From: Thysanoteuthis rhombus
Lineage: Eukaryota; Mollusca; Cephalopoda; Oegopsida; Thysanoteuthidae
NCBI GenBank assembly: GCA_963457665.1
Contig: OY735216.1
Location: 42,187,294 to 42,251,293 of the forward strand
Direction of reading: 5' to 3'
DNA: 64,000 nucleotides
Below are positions 22,440-36,289 of the stretch, in pieces. Position numbers and translations under genes: made by a program. Within the stretch, counting starts at the first letter, position 1, and each line of letters starts with the position of its first letter. Under the pieces are notes generated by a model. That model was not told where the DNA came from. It saw only the letters and a list, made by a program, of their open reading frames with translations, and ran no database searches.

Positions 22440-23645
22440 ACACGAATTCTGGGTTATTGAATGTTTTGAATATCGTCTGCTAAGCTAGAAACATGGAGGA
22501 AGCATTTGTGTCCTGAGTCATCGTAGGCGTATCTCCCCATCAGTTCATCAGTTTTATTTTATTTTATTTTATTTCATTTTATTGACATTATTTTCTGCGA
22601 TCTTACTCTTTTTTCCTTATCAATATTATTTCTCTTAAATATCATTTTCGACCAAGTGATTTCGCTTTTGTTTTTTTTTGTTGTCTTTTTTTGTTGTTGT
22701 TGTTCTTCATTTCTTGCCACTTACGATATTGAGAAAGGGATTTACTTATCTAATGGTCGGTTGAAGGGGTTTTTCTTTTTAAGTATGACGGATGGGGGAC
22801 ACTTTACTTATTATAATATAGATTAAAGGTTTTGATGTCTGTGGTAGCGAGCCTCGGCGAAAAAGAAGAAATTAGAGTAAAAAAATTCGGTATTATTGGA
22901 TGATTTGAATATCGTCTGCTAAGCTACAAACATGGAGGAAGCATTCGTATTCTGAGTCATAGCACGCGTAATTCTCCATTGATTTGACTTAGAAACCGTC
23001 AACCAAAACTGTCTCCTTCAACATAGGTTTCTTGAGTTTTAAGTTTGTCTAGCTGATGAACATGCCGCACCAATAGAGTTAGATAGCTGAAAGTTTAAAT
23101 GTTTACTCCTTATTACATCTAGAAAAGACGATTTTTATGCTTTTTAGCCCCTCCCCTCTAAGTAGGTGTTTAGAGGAAGTTTCAATTTACAATGTATATT
23201 TCTGCTCAATTAGTGCCTTATTCTTTTAGCCTAGCAGTATTTGCACTTGTTTTTGTTTTCTAAAATTTTAGAATTTTTTAGTGATCAAAAGGAGGGAATA
23301 GTAACTTATTCATTAATCACCCCTTTTCCCATTTTTGATTGATCATCCCGAACATGGCACGATGCCAAACGATATTGGTCACGTTACATTTTCTATTGGG
23401 TGTCTAACCTGACCTGTTTATATTTTATTTTTTTAATAATATTATCTTTTGCTAACTGCTTATCTGCTCTTTTTACTTTAACAATATTATTATTTTCCTT
23501 AAATGCTAAATTTGACAGACCGATTTTATTCATTTATATCTTTTATCTGCTTTTATTCTTTCTGTTATTGTCCTTTTTTTGCCACTTACGATATTACGAG
23601 AATGCAATTTACTTATCTGATGGTCGGGTGAAGGTTATCTTTTTC
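22440..23645 (+). repeat. Local duplication, interleaved blocks A-B-A'-C-B'
   Basis: Block A at 22440-22545 (TTTGAATATCGTCTGCTAAG, CATGGAGGAAGCATT) repeats at 22893-22990. Block B at 22590-22790 (CCACTTACGATATT, TTTACTTATCTRATGGTCGG) repeats at 23430-23640. Between A' and B' lies a C-family copy. A (TTTTA)n run sits at 22550-22583. Confidence 0.75.
22990..23420 (+). repeat. Dispersed repeat C (copy 3)
   Basis: It contains AGTTTAAATGTTTACTCC, AATTTACAATGTATATT, CAGTATTTGCACTTG, TAACTTATTCATTAATCACC, TTGATTGATCATCCCGAACA and TTTCTATTGGGTG in family order. Confidence 0.8.
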
Positions 23646-24104
23646 CGTTCCGTGCACGTTGAAATGGGTGGAAGCAGGGAGAGATAGAAAGAAAGGATGA
23701 AAGGAAGGAGGTATGCAGAACAGAAAGAAATGGAGAAAGGAGAAAAGGAGAAAGAACGAAAGAAAGAAAAAGGATGTGTTTTCGAGGTTGCCAATTCAAA
23801 TGTTTTTTTGTGTTTGTTTGTTTGTTTGTTTTTGTTTTGTTTTTTTTGTTTCTTGTTTTTTCTTCTCTTCGGATTAGTGAGTTCAGTGTTGACAATATTT
23901 AGATTTTTTAACACTTTTTTCTCATGTTTCCAAGTCCAGTGATGCCAATTGAGATGATTCTTTTAAAAAAAAAAATTTCAATTTGAGTGACTTCCAGAAT
24001 CGATAAATTGTAAAATTACATCTAAATTGGCAACTTGACTTCCGTTCACGTTAAACTTACTTTTCTTTTCCCACTTTCTCGTATTTGTTCTTCTATTTTT
24101 ATGG

Positions 24105-24445
24105 ACCAAAACTGTCAACAGAGCCGACTTAAGTTTCTTTATTTTCTAAGTGATTTTGGCTAACTAGCGATATATTCAGGTATGTACCGCACTACAGGCA
24201 GAACCTATGAAAAGAAGGTTTTCATAGGATGTTCAATTTAAAATGCAAGATATTGCTAAATAGGTCCCTCAGTGTTATGCTGGCAGCGTTCATGCTTGCT
24301 TTTTTTGAAAAGAAAAATTCAGAGGTTTTAGTGACCCAAACAAAGGCAACAGAAGTAACTGATTCATTTATCAGCCTTTTTTTCCAAAAATGCTGCCAAA
24401 AGCCGTTGGTCACGAGACGGTTCCTATTAAGTGACTAACCAGACC
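24105..24445 (+). repeat. Dispersed repeat C (copy 4)
   Basis: It begins ACCAAAACTGTCAACAG as copy 3 does. It continues through GGCAGCGTTCATGCTTG and AGTAACTGATTCATTTATCA and ends TTCCTATTAAGTGACTAACC. Confidence 0.7.
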
Positions 24446-24693
24446 AGATTTTTTAAAATTTTCTATTGATGTTGATTGAAAAAGGAAGATGGTGTGGACG
24501 GGGAAAATGAATTAAATAAGCCATCATAATGATTATTTGAAATACTAAAAAATGAAAAAACAAAGAAGGTGAAAAGGTGAGAAAGAAAGAAAGAAAGATG
24601 CACAGGGTGGAAAAATCAAATTGGAAAAAACATGCGTGACCCATATGAAAAGCTGTATGTGATGACTATACAAAGTTTGTATAATAAATTTAT

Positions 24694-24734
24694 GCATATA
24701 TATATATATATATATACATGTGTATGTGTGTGTA
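24694..24734. repeat. (TA)n(TG)n array
   Basis: A short TA run passes into GTGTATGTGTGTG. Confidence 0.9.
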
Positions 24735-25029
24735 TTAATTTATAGATATAGGTTTAAATAAAGAAGTCGTTTTGATTTCTGTGATTTTTTTTTTTTATTA
24801 AAAATCACCCATGCCAGACTTTTAAGATCTTTTCAATTTCCAACACTGGAACCCTTGTTAAATGTTTACAAATTGAAAAATTCCTTGTTTTTCGTAGCCT
24901 AAAACCTCCGTAGGAATATATTACATGTGTCTCGAGTGTCTAATTCAGTTCTACAATTTAGACATGCATTGACTACATATAGTGAATTTTGAGCAAAAAC
25001 ATGAAGGAGAAAAATCGATCTCCCTAAAA

Positions 25030-25170
25030 CATTTTTTGAAAGTTCAGATTTTTTCTATGATCACCGCCCGGCAAAAGGCATGAGAAGCAACTTTCTCATG
25101 AATCACCTCTTTTCCTAGTTTTCAATTGATCTTCCCCAATATCAAATACAGCCAAAATATGTAATAGCTT
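25030..25170 (+). repeat. Dispersed repeat C (copy 5, diverged fragment)
   Basis: AGCAACTTTCTCATGAATCA, TTCAATTGATCTTCCCC and CAGCCAAAATATG parallel the 3' half of the family. Confidence 0.45.
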
Positions 25171-25189
25171 GAGTTTAGGGTCGCCATTG

Positions 25190-26045
25190 CGTCAGCTAAA
25201 CTCGAAAAGGTTCACGACTACAATTGAGAACAATACACTTTTTATGACGTCATAAAAATGGCAATTAAAGAACGATGTATGGAAGATAAAAGTCTGGACA
25301 GATTGTGTAGGAATCATCATAAATAGCCAGTTTCATTTTGTTTGAGCTGGTAGGTTATGATTGCTGTTTTAAAGGCATACCTCGAGTAATGTTCATCCCC
25401 TAAATAAAGGTTTTGAAAATGGTCTCAAAAGGTCGTACATTACACGGGTATATCCGATGATCTATCAACATCTGTGAACTGAGACAATGAGGACACAATA
25501 ACAAAACTCGGTCAATAAAATAAATACAGCCAGCAACACAATGAAACCTGGTGATATAGCAGACAACATTTAAGGAATTTCGACCTTTGCATAAGAGGCA
25601 GAAAGGTGGTAGAATCTGGGTCAGAAAAGCTAGCACGGTGAATGAAAAGGACTGGAAGAGCAGCTGGGTCCAATTACACAAAATTTTTTTTTACAAATAA
25701 ATAAGCAAGAAAAATTGAATTTCAAACATCAAAAACAAGAAAGTAATATGTTATCCGGCATTTTGCACATAAATCTGAACAGTATCTTTTTAACACGAGA
25801 AGTTTTCATAAGTGACCAAAGAAATTTATGACTGAACCAATAAATAAATAAAAAATCATAAAGGATAAAATAGACGGCAAAATATTAAATTAGATAAGAA
25901 AAAAACTCGTGATTCTTAGTTTTTTGGATTTTTAAAAAAATTTCTATATCTAGATATTCTTAAGGTTTTTATTGAGAGTCAACCTGGTTTCGTGAGATGA
26001 GAATTTATCATTGGTGGGCTGAGTCAAATCAAGTGAATACGCTTT
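25190..26045. other. No recognisable feature
   Basis: Unique AT-rich sequence with one 93-codon minus-strand frame (25400-25681) lacking any recognisable domain. Confidence 0.4.
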
Positions 26046-26059
26046 TACCGATTGAAATC

Positions 26060-26400
26060 GAATGTACCTCTCACGCTAGACATGGCGAAGCTGTCCGTGT
26101 CCGAGCAGAACTCATCACAAGTTTTCCCAACTCTTCACTGTCTCGGGGTAGAAGCCCAAGTTTTACGATGTTTGCCATACATGAAAACGGTTTATAGACG
26201 GCATGTACTCGAAGCAGCATCACTCACTTCTACTGCTATCTTACCAATAGTTGGGAGAAGAGATTGATTCAGGCTTCACCTTTATAGAGCATTATTGCGA
26301 TGTGAACGCAGATTGCCTCCGCCTGAGTTTGAACTCGGTACACTGACTCCATTTTCCGTGCTGTTAACAGATTGTGAATCGGCATCTCGTATTAGATTGG
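26060..26400 (-). mobile_element. tRNA-derived SINE, family S (copy 3)
   Basis: On the minus strand, AACAGCACGGAAAATGGAGT, GAGTTCAAACTCAGG (B-box-like) and the TTCACAT-CGCAATAATGC block match the family head and body. The 3' part (GAGTTCTGCTCGGACACGG, GCCATGTCTAGCGTGAGAG) matches copies at 46 and 48 kb. It abuts LINE copy 4. Confidence 0.6.
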
Positions 26401-26414
26401 TATGCTCCATTAGT

Positions 26415-26916
26415 CTTGGTTGGTAAGCTTTCGGTAGAGCGAACGCAACTTTAAAAAAAAAGATCTAATAGTCCAAAAAGGAACCAATGGATTCTTCCAA
26501 TTGTCACCTATGGAGCTGAAACACGGGACCAAAAGATTGACACTCGAGCTGTGAACCATGCAATGTGCACAGGAGAGAACCGTGCAAAACATCATATGGA
26601 GATATCTCAAAACAGCATATCATATTAAAAAACAAATAGGGGTCAGAGATATCGTGAAAACATTAGAAAACCCAAATGGCAATGGGCTGGTCATGTTGTA
26701 CGGATGTGAGAAAACTGCTGGACATCATGACTCACAACGTGGACCCTAAGATATCACAGCGAAACTGTGGCCGGCAAAAAAAAGATGGTGTAACAAACTA
26801 GACACGTGAAGAAGGTATTGGCTCCGTGACGCCCGTGATAGAGAAGTCTGGCGAATGTTTCGTAATGTCTACTTCCAACGACGAACGTTAAAAGGATAAT
26901 GATGATGATGATGATC
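26415..26916 (+). mobile_element. LINE 3' end, RTE-like (copy 4), with (GAT)n tail
   Basis: The DNA follows the family order: SFGRANATLKKK-like start, then GTCACCTATGGAGCTGAAAC (V-T-Y-G-A-E-T). NGNGLVMLYG is the broken W-A-G-H-V block, followed by TSRLT-like DNA. The end encodes DAYDREVWR(T/M)-like codons (GATAGAGAAGTCTGGCGAAT). The tail ATAATGATGATGATGATGAT is a short tandem 3' end, as known for RTE-clade LINEs. It is frame-broken and 5'-truncated. Confidence 0.88.
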
Positions 26917-27454
26917 TTGATAGTATGTAGAACAAGGTTGTATTATTCAAAAAAAAATTGAAAGATTGTACTTATTGCTGCACGTGTTGTTAACACGTCT
27001 TTTCACCCGATCCATTTGATGGTCTTCTTCGTGAGTTTTATCCGAATGTGACGGGAGTAACTAGAATTTCGTTCTCTCTCTAACAGTTGGAACACTTATA
27101 GCGTAGGATTCCTTTCCTTTCCTTGTTAGGGTCACATCGAGTTGAAATCTGCTCTTGTCTGACTCATACATTCAGCTGACATGTACATGTATGTTGAATT
27201 CTCTCGCTATGGCCTCAACAGGAACAATTAAGTCATTCCAAGAACTCTTTAAATGTTAGTGACTTTCCTCAAAACCATAGACAAGTTTGTACTTATATCG
27301 ATTGATAGTATACCACATTTATTCCGACTTTCTTTTTCTTTTCTAATCGAATCTGTCAAACGTGATTAGTAAGTAAGTAAAGTTAGTATCCTTACGCTCA
27401 TTAGTTCTCATTTTGCTCGTTTGGTATATATGAATTAGACTTAGGGTGACACAC

Positions 27455-27660
27455 ACTTGGACTTAGTGGCATCAACCACTTCGCCCTACACTATTTTCCT
27501 CAAAGCTACAGGGAGAGATGAATTCATGCCTTTTCAATGGCATTAGTGCAAAGTGAACACAAATTGTATCAGTTGAGTATGAAATTGGTTTGCCAAGTCC
27601 ATTCTCTGTGCTGTAACCTACTCGGCTCCGATTTAAAGAAATCGTTTCTACCCTCAAGGA
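27455..27660 (-). mobile_element. tRNA-derived SINE, family S (copy 4)
   Basis: The minus strand carries GGACTTGGCAAACC, TCAACTGATACAATTTGTG, TTCACTTTGCACTAATGCC, AAAAGGCATGAATTCATC and GCGAAGTGGTTGATGCC in family order. Confidence 0.65.
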
Positions 27661-27664
27661 AATA

Positions 27665-28845
27665 CGTGTTACCATTTTGTCTTCGTATGATATAAAATAA
27701 CAAACGCAACCTGGCCGTGGGCCAGTTCTAGAAGTCGATATTGACCTCTCTCAGCCACAGTGCAGTTTGTGAAGGTTAGCGTCAATGCGAACAATCAATT
27801 ACTTCCACGATCTAGAAGCATTTCAATGGAACATCGTGACTTTCCCTGACCCCCAACCCTTTCCTTTCTACCCTCACTTACTCTAACTTTTCCTGTTCTT
27901 CCTTCTGCCGTAATCACTTGATCAGTCTCCTTTCCCTTCTCTTGGAACAGAATCACTTTTTTTTTTGCACCCACATTGATTCATGTGCTTACACAAGAGT
28001 TGATACTTACTGAACTGTATTTAACAAAACGCCGATCCGAGGGTTCTTGATTTTCCCGGACAAGCTGAACTTTACCACTTTTTGAAATATAGTAGTATCT
28101 TACAGTATTTCACCATATATAACCCCCCCCCCTTTTATTACCAAAAACTTTGAGCTAAATAAATCCAGTTGGAAATTATCTACTGAAAAGTAATAGTTAA
28201 ACATATCTGTGTACGTAATTGTATATAAGAGTTAAAGCATTTCTCATTCGAAACTGATGCTCAATCGGCGGGGGAATTATCTATAATAGCGGATCAGACA
28301 CAGTGATTACGGTATTTATTTATATACCAGGTAATACCTACGAAAAGATATACGGATATAGAGGTTTCTCTGGACCAGCCGTAAGTAGAGCGTTTCTACA
28401 AAAGCCTTTCGTAAGCTGAAATGGCATAAAGAAATGAAGCAATTGCCATTAATCTATATACGAGCATTTCTAAGCGTTTTCAGCCCCCAAAATGTTGAGG
28501 ATGGTACGTCAGGTTGAATTATCACAGATCCCCTGGGGTGCAGAAAAGATGGGAAGACGTTAAATGCTGCCTCTATATTGGCTTGCTGCAAACAATACTT
28601 TTGCTTTCTACCTATTCTCGAAAAAGTGAAAAATCACGTAAAGCGAACATTCGAAAATTCGGCATTACTTTTATTTGGATTCTATAAGATGATTTAAAAG
28701 AAAAAAACACCTAAAATCTTGCAACAGTGGAAAAGTCCATTGTTTCAAAGGGTCGTTTGGGTATATCTTAATCAAGTTTATTTCAATGATCATGTAAATT
28801 TCTTTTCCTAATTATTTCTCATATTTTCACCATAACAGAAACTAT
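27665..28845. other. No recognisable feature
   Basis: Unique AT-rich DNA without a supported element. A run of ten Cs lies near 28125. Confidence 0.4.
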
Positions 28846-28847
28846 AT

Positions 28848-28930
28848 AACAGTCTGATATTCCTGGAAAATCTGACTCCACATCAGGGAATTTTATTATT
28901 TTACCTATTTTTATTCCGTCTAGTTTATTA
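28848..28930 (+). repeat. Dispersed repeat I, copy 1
   Basis: AACAGTCTGATATTCCTGGA followed by ATCTGACTCCAC and TTTTATTATTTTACCTATTT matches 33300-33375. Confidence 0.65.
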
Positions 28931-28984
28931 GTTCCTCATATTTCACATCTTTCAACGGAGTTCAAAAGTGGTGTATGTTTGAGG

Positions 28985-29660
28985 TCGCGCCTGTTTGTCG
29001 GTTCTTTTTTCATCTGTTCGTTTGTCCACACGATATATCCGAAACTACTGAATAAATTTCGAAAAAATTCCTTGAAAAAGTGGGCAATTGAGTAAGAAAG
29101 GGGTGATAAGATTTGGGGAAGGATCCAGGGAATTTTTCTTATTGAGAGAGATATTTTTCATTTCTTTTTTTTTTTTCAATTACATACATGTATACGCTCA
29201 TGGATATTTCAAAACATCTCAATGAATTTCTATGAAATTCTTTGGAGGCGTGAACAATAAGCTACATGAGAACAGATTCAACTTTAAAATGGATCCATTC
29301 AAAAATATCTCCCCTACGTCATAGTTATGTCTTAAGTACATAATATTGCCGAAAAGTTATGTCTGTCCACATGATACCTCTGAATGCAATGAATGAGTTT
29401 CTGTGAAATTTTATAGAAGGTTAGGCAATGGGCTGAGCAAAAATGGCTAAAAATTTGGATCCAGGAATTTTTTTGATTGAGAGATATTTTTCTGTTTTAG
29501 GTTTTTTTTTTCAATTACGTTTACATATACGCCCAAGATAGTCGTCATGATATCTCAAAAAGATATGAATAAATTCCAAAACCATTTTATGGAAGAGTTG
29601 ACAACAGGCCATAATAGAACTAATTAAATTTTGGAGCGGATCCATACTTTATTGCGCTTC
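28985..29660 (+). repeat. 175-bp repeat, family D (array 2, four units)
   Basis: Units begin near 29023 (GTCCACACGATATATCC), 29197, 29362 (GTCCACATGATACCTC) and 29542, spaced 165-180 bp. Each carries an AATGAATTTCNATGAAATT block, a GGGCAATGRGCTRAG block, a GGATCCAGGGAATTTTT block and an ATTGAGAGATATTTTTC block. No frame is kept across units, so a protein repeat is unlikely. Confidence 0.8.
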
Positions 29661-29837
29661 CTATGTGTTTTATAGTTCCATTTATATTTGAAAATGTCAA
29701 ACTTCCTTGATACTGCGTGCATAGCCTGTACAAAGGGCCATATCTGGTTCGACACACAGTCAAACGAGACTATATCTATCCTCCGTTTGAGAGAGAGACT
29801 GCTCGCCTCGAAAATCAGCATTTGAAACTTGTACAGG

Positions 29838-29885
29838 CGTATATATATATATATATATATATACGTGTATATGTGTGTGAGCATG
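29838..29885. repeat. (TA)n(TG)n array
   Basis: About 12 TA units followed by GTGTATATGTGTGTG. Confidence 0.9.
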
Positions 29886-29889
29886 TGTG

Positions 29890-30950
29890 TTTAACATTTT
29901 TCAATGAGTGCACCGGGCTGGTTAGCGACATGCAGAGTGGACATGTACTCTAATCCTAAGCAGAAGTAATGATGCATACGTAAATGGTAATTTTCGGTGT
30001 ATGCAGTGCTAGTACAATTATTAACGCTCTCAGCCTGCCATATGTCGTTTTTATGAGTTGCTATGATGCATAGAACATAATTGACGAGCCTGATGTGAAG
30101 GAAGGGGCAGAAGTATTGCAGCAGGACGGGATCACGAAAAATGCTGGCTGGGTTGGACCGACCATTGGGTTCCCGGTGCTCTGGCAAACAGAACTCTGAA
30201 GGATCTTTTTTAAAGTATTATATTATTCGTTAATCAAAAATGGCGGATAGTTCTATTCATTATTTTTTATAGGCGCATATTTTTGTTGAAATGTTTGTTT
30301 GCTCATTTGTTGTTCCACTGCACCTTACCATACTGTTTTGTCTATAGACTTGAAAATTGACATCAGTACTCCACTAAATCCCTTATAAAAACGTGTTCTT
30401 CTTTCTAATTCTTGGAAACAAGGCTTTTTTACGGCCCTTTAAAATGTTTTTATTTTTCAATTTTGGAAAAAAAATAGCTTTTAGGATCATTTGAGACCGT
30501 ATTCTGATGGGTTCAATTATAACATCTGCTTCTAGATGATTTGTTTTCTTTACTTGATTTCAGATTTTGACGCTAAGGTTCTTCAATTATTGAGTGTGAT
30601 GGCGAGGTTATTTTCAATAATGAGAAAAATAAGTATCTGGGAATAAATAGCTCATCAATTATGCCTTAACCATCGCCAGTCAATCAACCATTTTCAGGTA
30701 TGGTTGGGCGGAAGTGATTAAAAATGTCTATTTCTAAATAGTCTTAAATTCATAAAGATTAAATTACGTAAATTACCGAAAAAGCATGAAGTTGAAAGGA
30801 TTTAATTGAACATTAAAGACAGGATTACACCATATGTTATATCTAATTATATATATCCAATTTGCTAAAAATGTTAAATCATTAAATTAGATTTAGAATC
30901 AAAGACGGGATTAAATTAGAATGAATTGAATATTAAAGACATGAACAGCA
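29890..30950. other. No recognisable feature
   Basis: Unique AT-rich sequence. A 98-codon minus-strand frame at 29891-30187 has no recognisable motif. Confidence 0.4.
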
Positions 30951-30952
30951 TT

Positions 30953-33220
<2,268 letters not shown>

Positions 33221-33225
33221 GATAC

Positions 33226-33292
33226 ATGAACCGACTCCGGATCCGTCTGCGTGCAAGACAGACGTGCAAACCATCACACCATCTGAGCGAAC
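33226..33292 (-). repeat. tRNA-like pseudogene or SINE head (tRNA-Ala-like)
   Basis: The minus strand reads GCTCAGATGGTGTGATGG (A box) and then GTCTG-TCTTGCACG-CAGAC, an anticodon-arm-like hairpin containing TGC. A decayed B box (GGATCCGGAGTCGGTTC) follows. The order fits a tRNA(Ala, TGC) ancestor, but the T arm is not intact, so it is not called functional. Confidence 0.45.
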
Positions 33293-33299
33293 AAACTAT

Positions 33300-33378
33300 T
33301 TAACAGTCAGATATTCCTGAAAAATCCGACTTCACGCGAAGAATTTTCTTATTTTGACTGTTTTTATTGATTAATTAA
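33300..33378 (+). repeat. Dispersed repeat I, copy 2
   Basis: AACAGTCAGATATTCCTGAA, ATCCGACTTCAC and TTCTTATTTTGACTGTTTTT correspond to 28848-28930. Confidence 0.65.
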
Positions 33379-33424
33379 CTCGTTTCCCATTTTCCCATTT
33401 GTATTCGAAAATTCCGACTGTCTT

Positions 33425-33775
33425 CAAACTACGACAGAAGCTCCTTGACACTTGGTGTCCCTGCTTGGGCATCGCTATACACTAGTTTCTCCACGATCCT
33501 CATTGTAAGGCTTGACTTCCAAGTTCCCCGAGGTTTGGTGGTACGAAGCAATTGAATTGAAGACGACAAATACTCGAAGTGGCGTCACTTACTTCACCCA
33601 CTATTCTAACTATAGCTGGGGACGCTGAAAACCATGGATTCATACCTTTCCAAACGGCATTAGTACCAAGCGAACGCAGATTTTTTTCAGATGGAGGTTA
33701 AAAACAGCTGGCAGATTCTGCATTCCGTACTACTGACCACTTTGCCAGTGGCACATCTTACTATTGGTTTAAATA
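33425..33775 (-). mobile_element. tRNA-derived SINE, family S (copy 5)
   Basis: The minus strand carries AACAGCTGG..CCATCTGAAA, GTTCGCTTGGTACTAATGCC, AAAGGTATGAATCCATGG and GTAAGTGACGCCACTTCGAG. It ends with CCCAAGCAGGGACACC, close to AAGCAGGGACAGTTGAAGCC of copy 7. Confidence 0.6.
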
Positions 33776-33779
33776 ATTA

Positions 33780-34530
33780 TAATGGCCGCCCCAATAAATG
33801 AGGGGAAACTAGAATGTTACAAATAATCGGAAATTGAAATCGAACAAAGGAAATCAATACAAATGCAACAATCAGTGAAATAAGCCTGATTGCTGCAGTG
33901 TCAAATACTGATATTTAAGGGATGGGGAACTCACGACTCACGGTTCAGCAGCAACACTCCACGGATTTTTACTCGACACGCGATGGATTTTCGGAAAAAA
34001 ATCTCCCTGCACTATGATCTGAGAAAAAGCTCTCTAAATCTGATTCGATTACGGATACTTTAAAATTTTGTTTCATTTTATCAAACTCATAGTTTTATCA
34101 ACGTATTAGAAAATATGTGGCTTATCTGTAAGCATTTATCAAAAGGCAAATACATGTTTCGATAATAGGATTATTCAAGAATTTCAAATTTCGACACGAC
34201 GGACTAAAAAGTTCACCATCAGTGTTCATTCTATATATCGGTTTGGTTTGACATAATGACATGAAAAAACAGTAAGAAAGTTACACGCCTTAGGATTATT
34301 CATGTTACGGTAGAAAAATGAAGGCAACTTGGATTGCAGTTGGAGAAAAATCGAAAACCTAGGTATGAGGTTAGATTATGGCTTGGGTATAACGCTCGTA
34401 CATCATATGTAGACTTTCAATTAGTAACAAAAACAGACAAAAACAGATTTCATCCGTTGTAGATATTTGATCATAGTTTTCAATATTTGAAACAGTAAAT
34501 ACACTCATTTTCATATGTAAAAAATGTCCT
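33780..34530. other. No recognisable feature
   Basis: Unique AT-rich sequence with no frame above 60 codons. Confidence 0.4.
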
Positions 34531-34532
34531 TG

Positions 34533-34653
<121 letters not shown>

Positions 34654-34791
34654 ATACAGGCTGGGGGTAATTGCTAGGCCTGGTGATATAGTGAAGTATT
34701 TTGGGGTGCCCTAGTTAGTGGTAATTCTGTTTTAAGTCATGACTTATACCAGTTTGAGGCCTGCAGCTGTTTTCGCAGCTGTAGTTATCTG

Positions 34792-34795
<4 letters not shown>
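34654..34795. other. TA-flanked 140-bp segment with two hairpin motifs
   Basis: This non-repetitive segment lies between two long TA arrays. It contains AAGTCATGACTT (12-bp perfect palindrome) and GCAGCTG-TTTTC-GCAGCTG, which can fold as a CAGCTG stem. Its identity is unknown. Confidence 0.5.

Positions 34796-34846
<51 letters not shown>
34796..34846. repeat. (TA)n array
   Basis: About 25 TA units. Confidence 0.95.
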
Positions 34847-34848
<2 letters not shown>

Positions 34849-35050
34849 ATGATAGATAATGATGTACTTTTCAAAAGATAGAGCACCCTATCATTTGGAA
34901 AGTATATTTACATACATTGAAACCGCAGACCTGTTCACTTGTACGACAAGTAAAGTTTAGAAAGAAAATAAAAAATATGCTTCTTGTCTGCCATTTTTAA
35001 TGAAAGATGTATTAAAGTGAACATAATGCCAAATTATATACTAAATATAT

Positions 35051-35079
35051 AAGAGAGAGAGACAGAGAGAGACAGAGAC

Positions 35080-35110
<31 letters not shown>

Positions 35111-35111
35111 A
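35051..35111. repeat. (GA)n array with GACA interruptions
   Basis: About 60 purine-rich bases; the minus-strand S/L-rich frame tail is an artefact. Confidence 0.9.
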
Positions 35112-35391
35112 ATATGCAGACGGATAAATAAGTAGATATGTGTCTGTATGTGTGTGTGCTTGTGTGTATCAAGATATATAGTTTTATGGCTTAAGTGTCC
35201 CCAGCACGCTTTGATTCCATTATATCCATTTGATATAGAATTTAATCTAATCCTGGAATCGGATAAGGGTGAAGAACCCTGCCAGAGATTGCCACTCAAG
35301 AAGATTATCCATAAACTGCAATCTAACATGCATCTCTTGCACAAGCAGGAGACATGCATCGTATTAAGCCTGAAGAATCGGCAGCAGCGGC

Positions 35392-35935
35392 CTCTTATAA
35401 CGTCCGTCGTTGGACGTGGTCCCTCGCTGAGATTCAGTAGATCTCTCAATCATGGGTGTTGTGACGCCAATATTCCCTGAACCTGTCTTTTTCTGCTGGT
35501 CACTGTATCGTATATGATCTCTGTGAGTCGTGATGTCCAGTAATTGTCTGATATTCTTGTCTGATAACTAATCCGTTGCCATTTGAATTTTCTAATGGAT
35601 TCAATATCTTTAACTCGTGTTCTCTCTAATAAATTGTGCATGCTTGGGGTCCTTCCATAGAACGCCAAGCATGATCATCTCCTATGCAATGTCGATGGTT
35701 CTTAGTCTTAGAGCCAATCATTCGATCAGGTTCTAATTACGTTTCAAATCCTTTGATGACTATTAGGGGTACACATTGGTTGTGGACACTTCTTTTTAGA
35801 ACTAATGAGATTTTCTTATTTTTGAATGTTCAACTTGCTCTACCGAAAGCTAGCCAGTCAATGGTGGTTCTTCGTATAATCTCCTTTTATAGAGTATTTC
35901 ACGGAGATACGTAGTTCCAGGTAGATGCAATGGTC
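35392..35935 (-). mobile_element. LINE 3' end, RTE-like (copy 5), with RT thumb region
   Basis: The minus strand begins upstream of the other short copies with YLELRISVKY, LASFGRASSTFKNKK and VLKRSVHNQCVPL, the end of the reverse transcriptase and connection. KDIESIRKFKWQRISYQTRI and SDNYWTSRLTE (the W-x-G-H and D-N-R-W-T motifs) follow. The 3' end is CGTTGGACG-like DNA at the left. Frames are broken. Confidence 0.85.
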
Positions 35936-35939
35936 TGCT

Positions 35940-36165
35940 TTCAAAGGCGATTCCACATAAAATCAATCTACTTTTATTGTGGTAGAAATTCTTAACATTT
36001 CCGTCAGAGATCAGGGAAAATTATCTTCAGACATGAAAAATATTCACCTGCAAGGTTTCCTTCTAATTTTTAGTTGTTTGCGGACACAAAATCTTATGCT
36101 GTGACAAAAGTATGTGAGTACTGAGCGCTTGTACAATTTGAAGCGTAAAATTGTTTCATGACAAT
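35940..36165. other. No recognisable feature
   Basis: AT-rich single-copy-looking sequence. Confidence 0.4.
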
Positions 36166-36167
36166 TT

Positions 36168-36288
36168 TGACTTTGTGTTGAGCTTGTGATCTTGATCTTG
36201 TGTCGAACTTGTGGAAGTTGGCTTCGTGTCAAAAATTGTGAACTTGACTTTGCGTTGAACCTCTCATTCTACTTCTCATTGAACTGCG
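36168..36288 (+). repeat. Minisatellite, unit about 26 bp
   Basis: Variants of GACTTTGTGTTGAACTTGTG recur four to five times with decay at the right edge. Confidence 0.65.
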
Positions 36289-36289
36289 G

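Noticed and set aside
33226-33292. Functional tRNA-Ala gene
   Set aside because: The anticodon arm is good, but the B box is decayed and the acceptor stem was not found.
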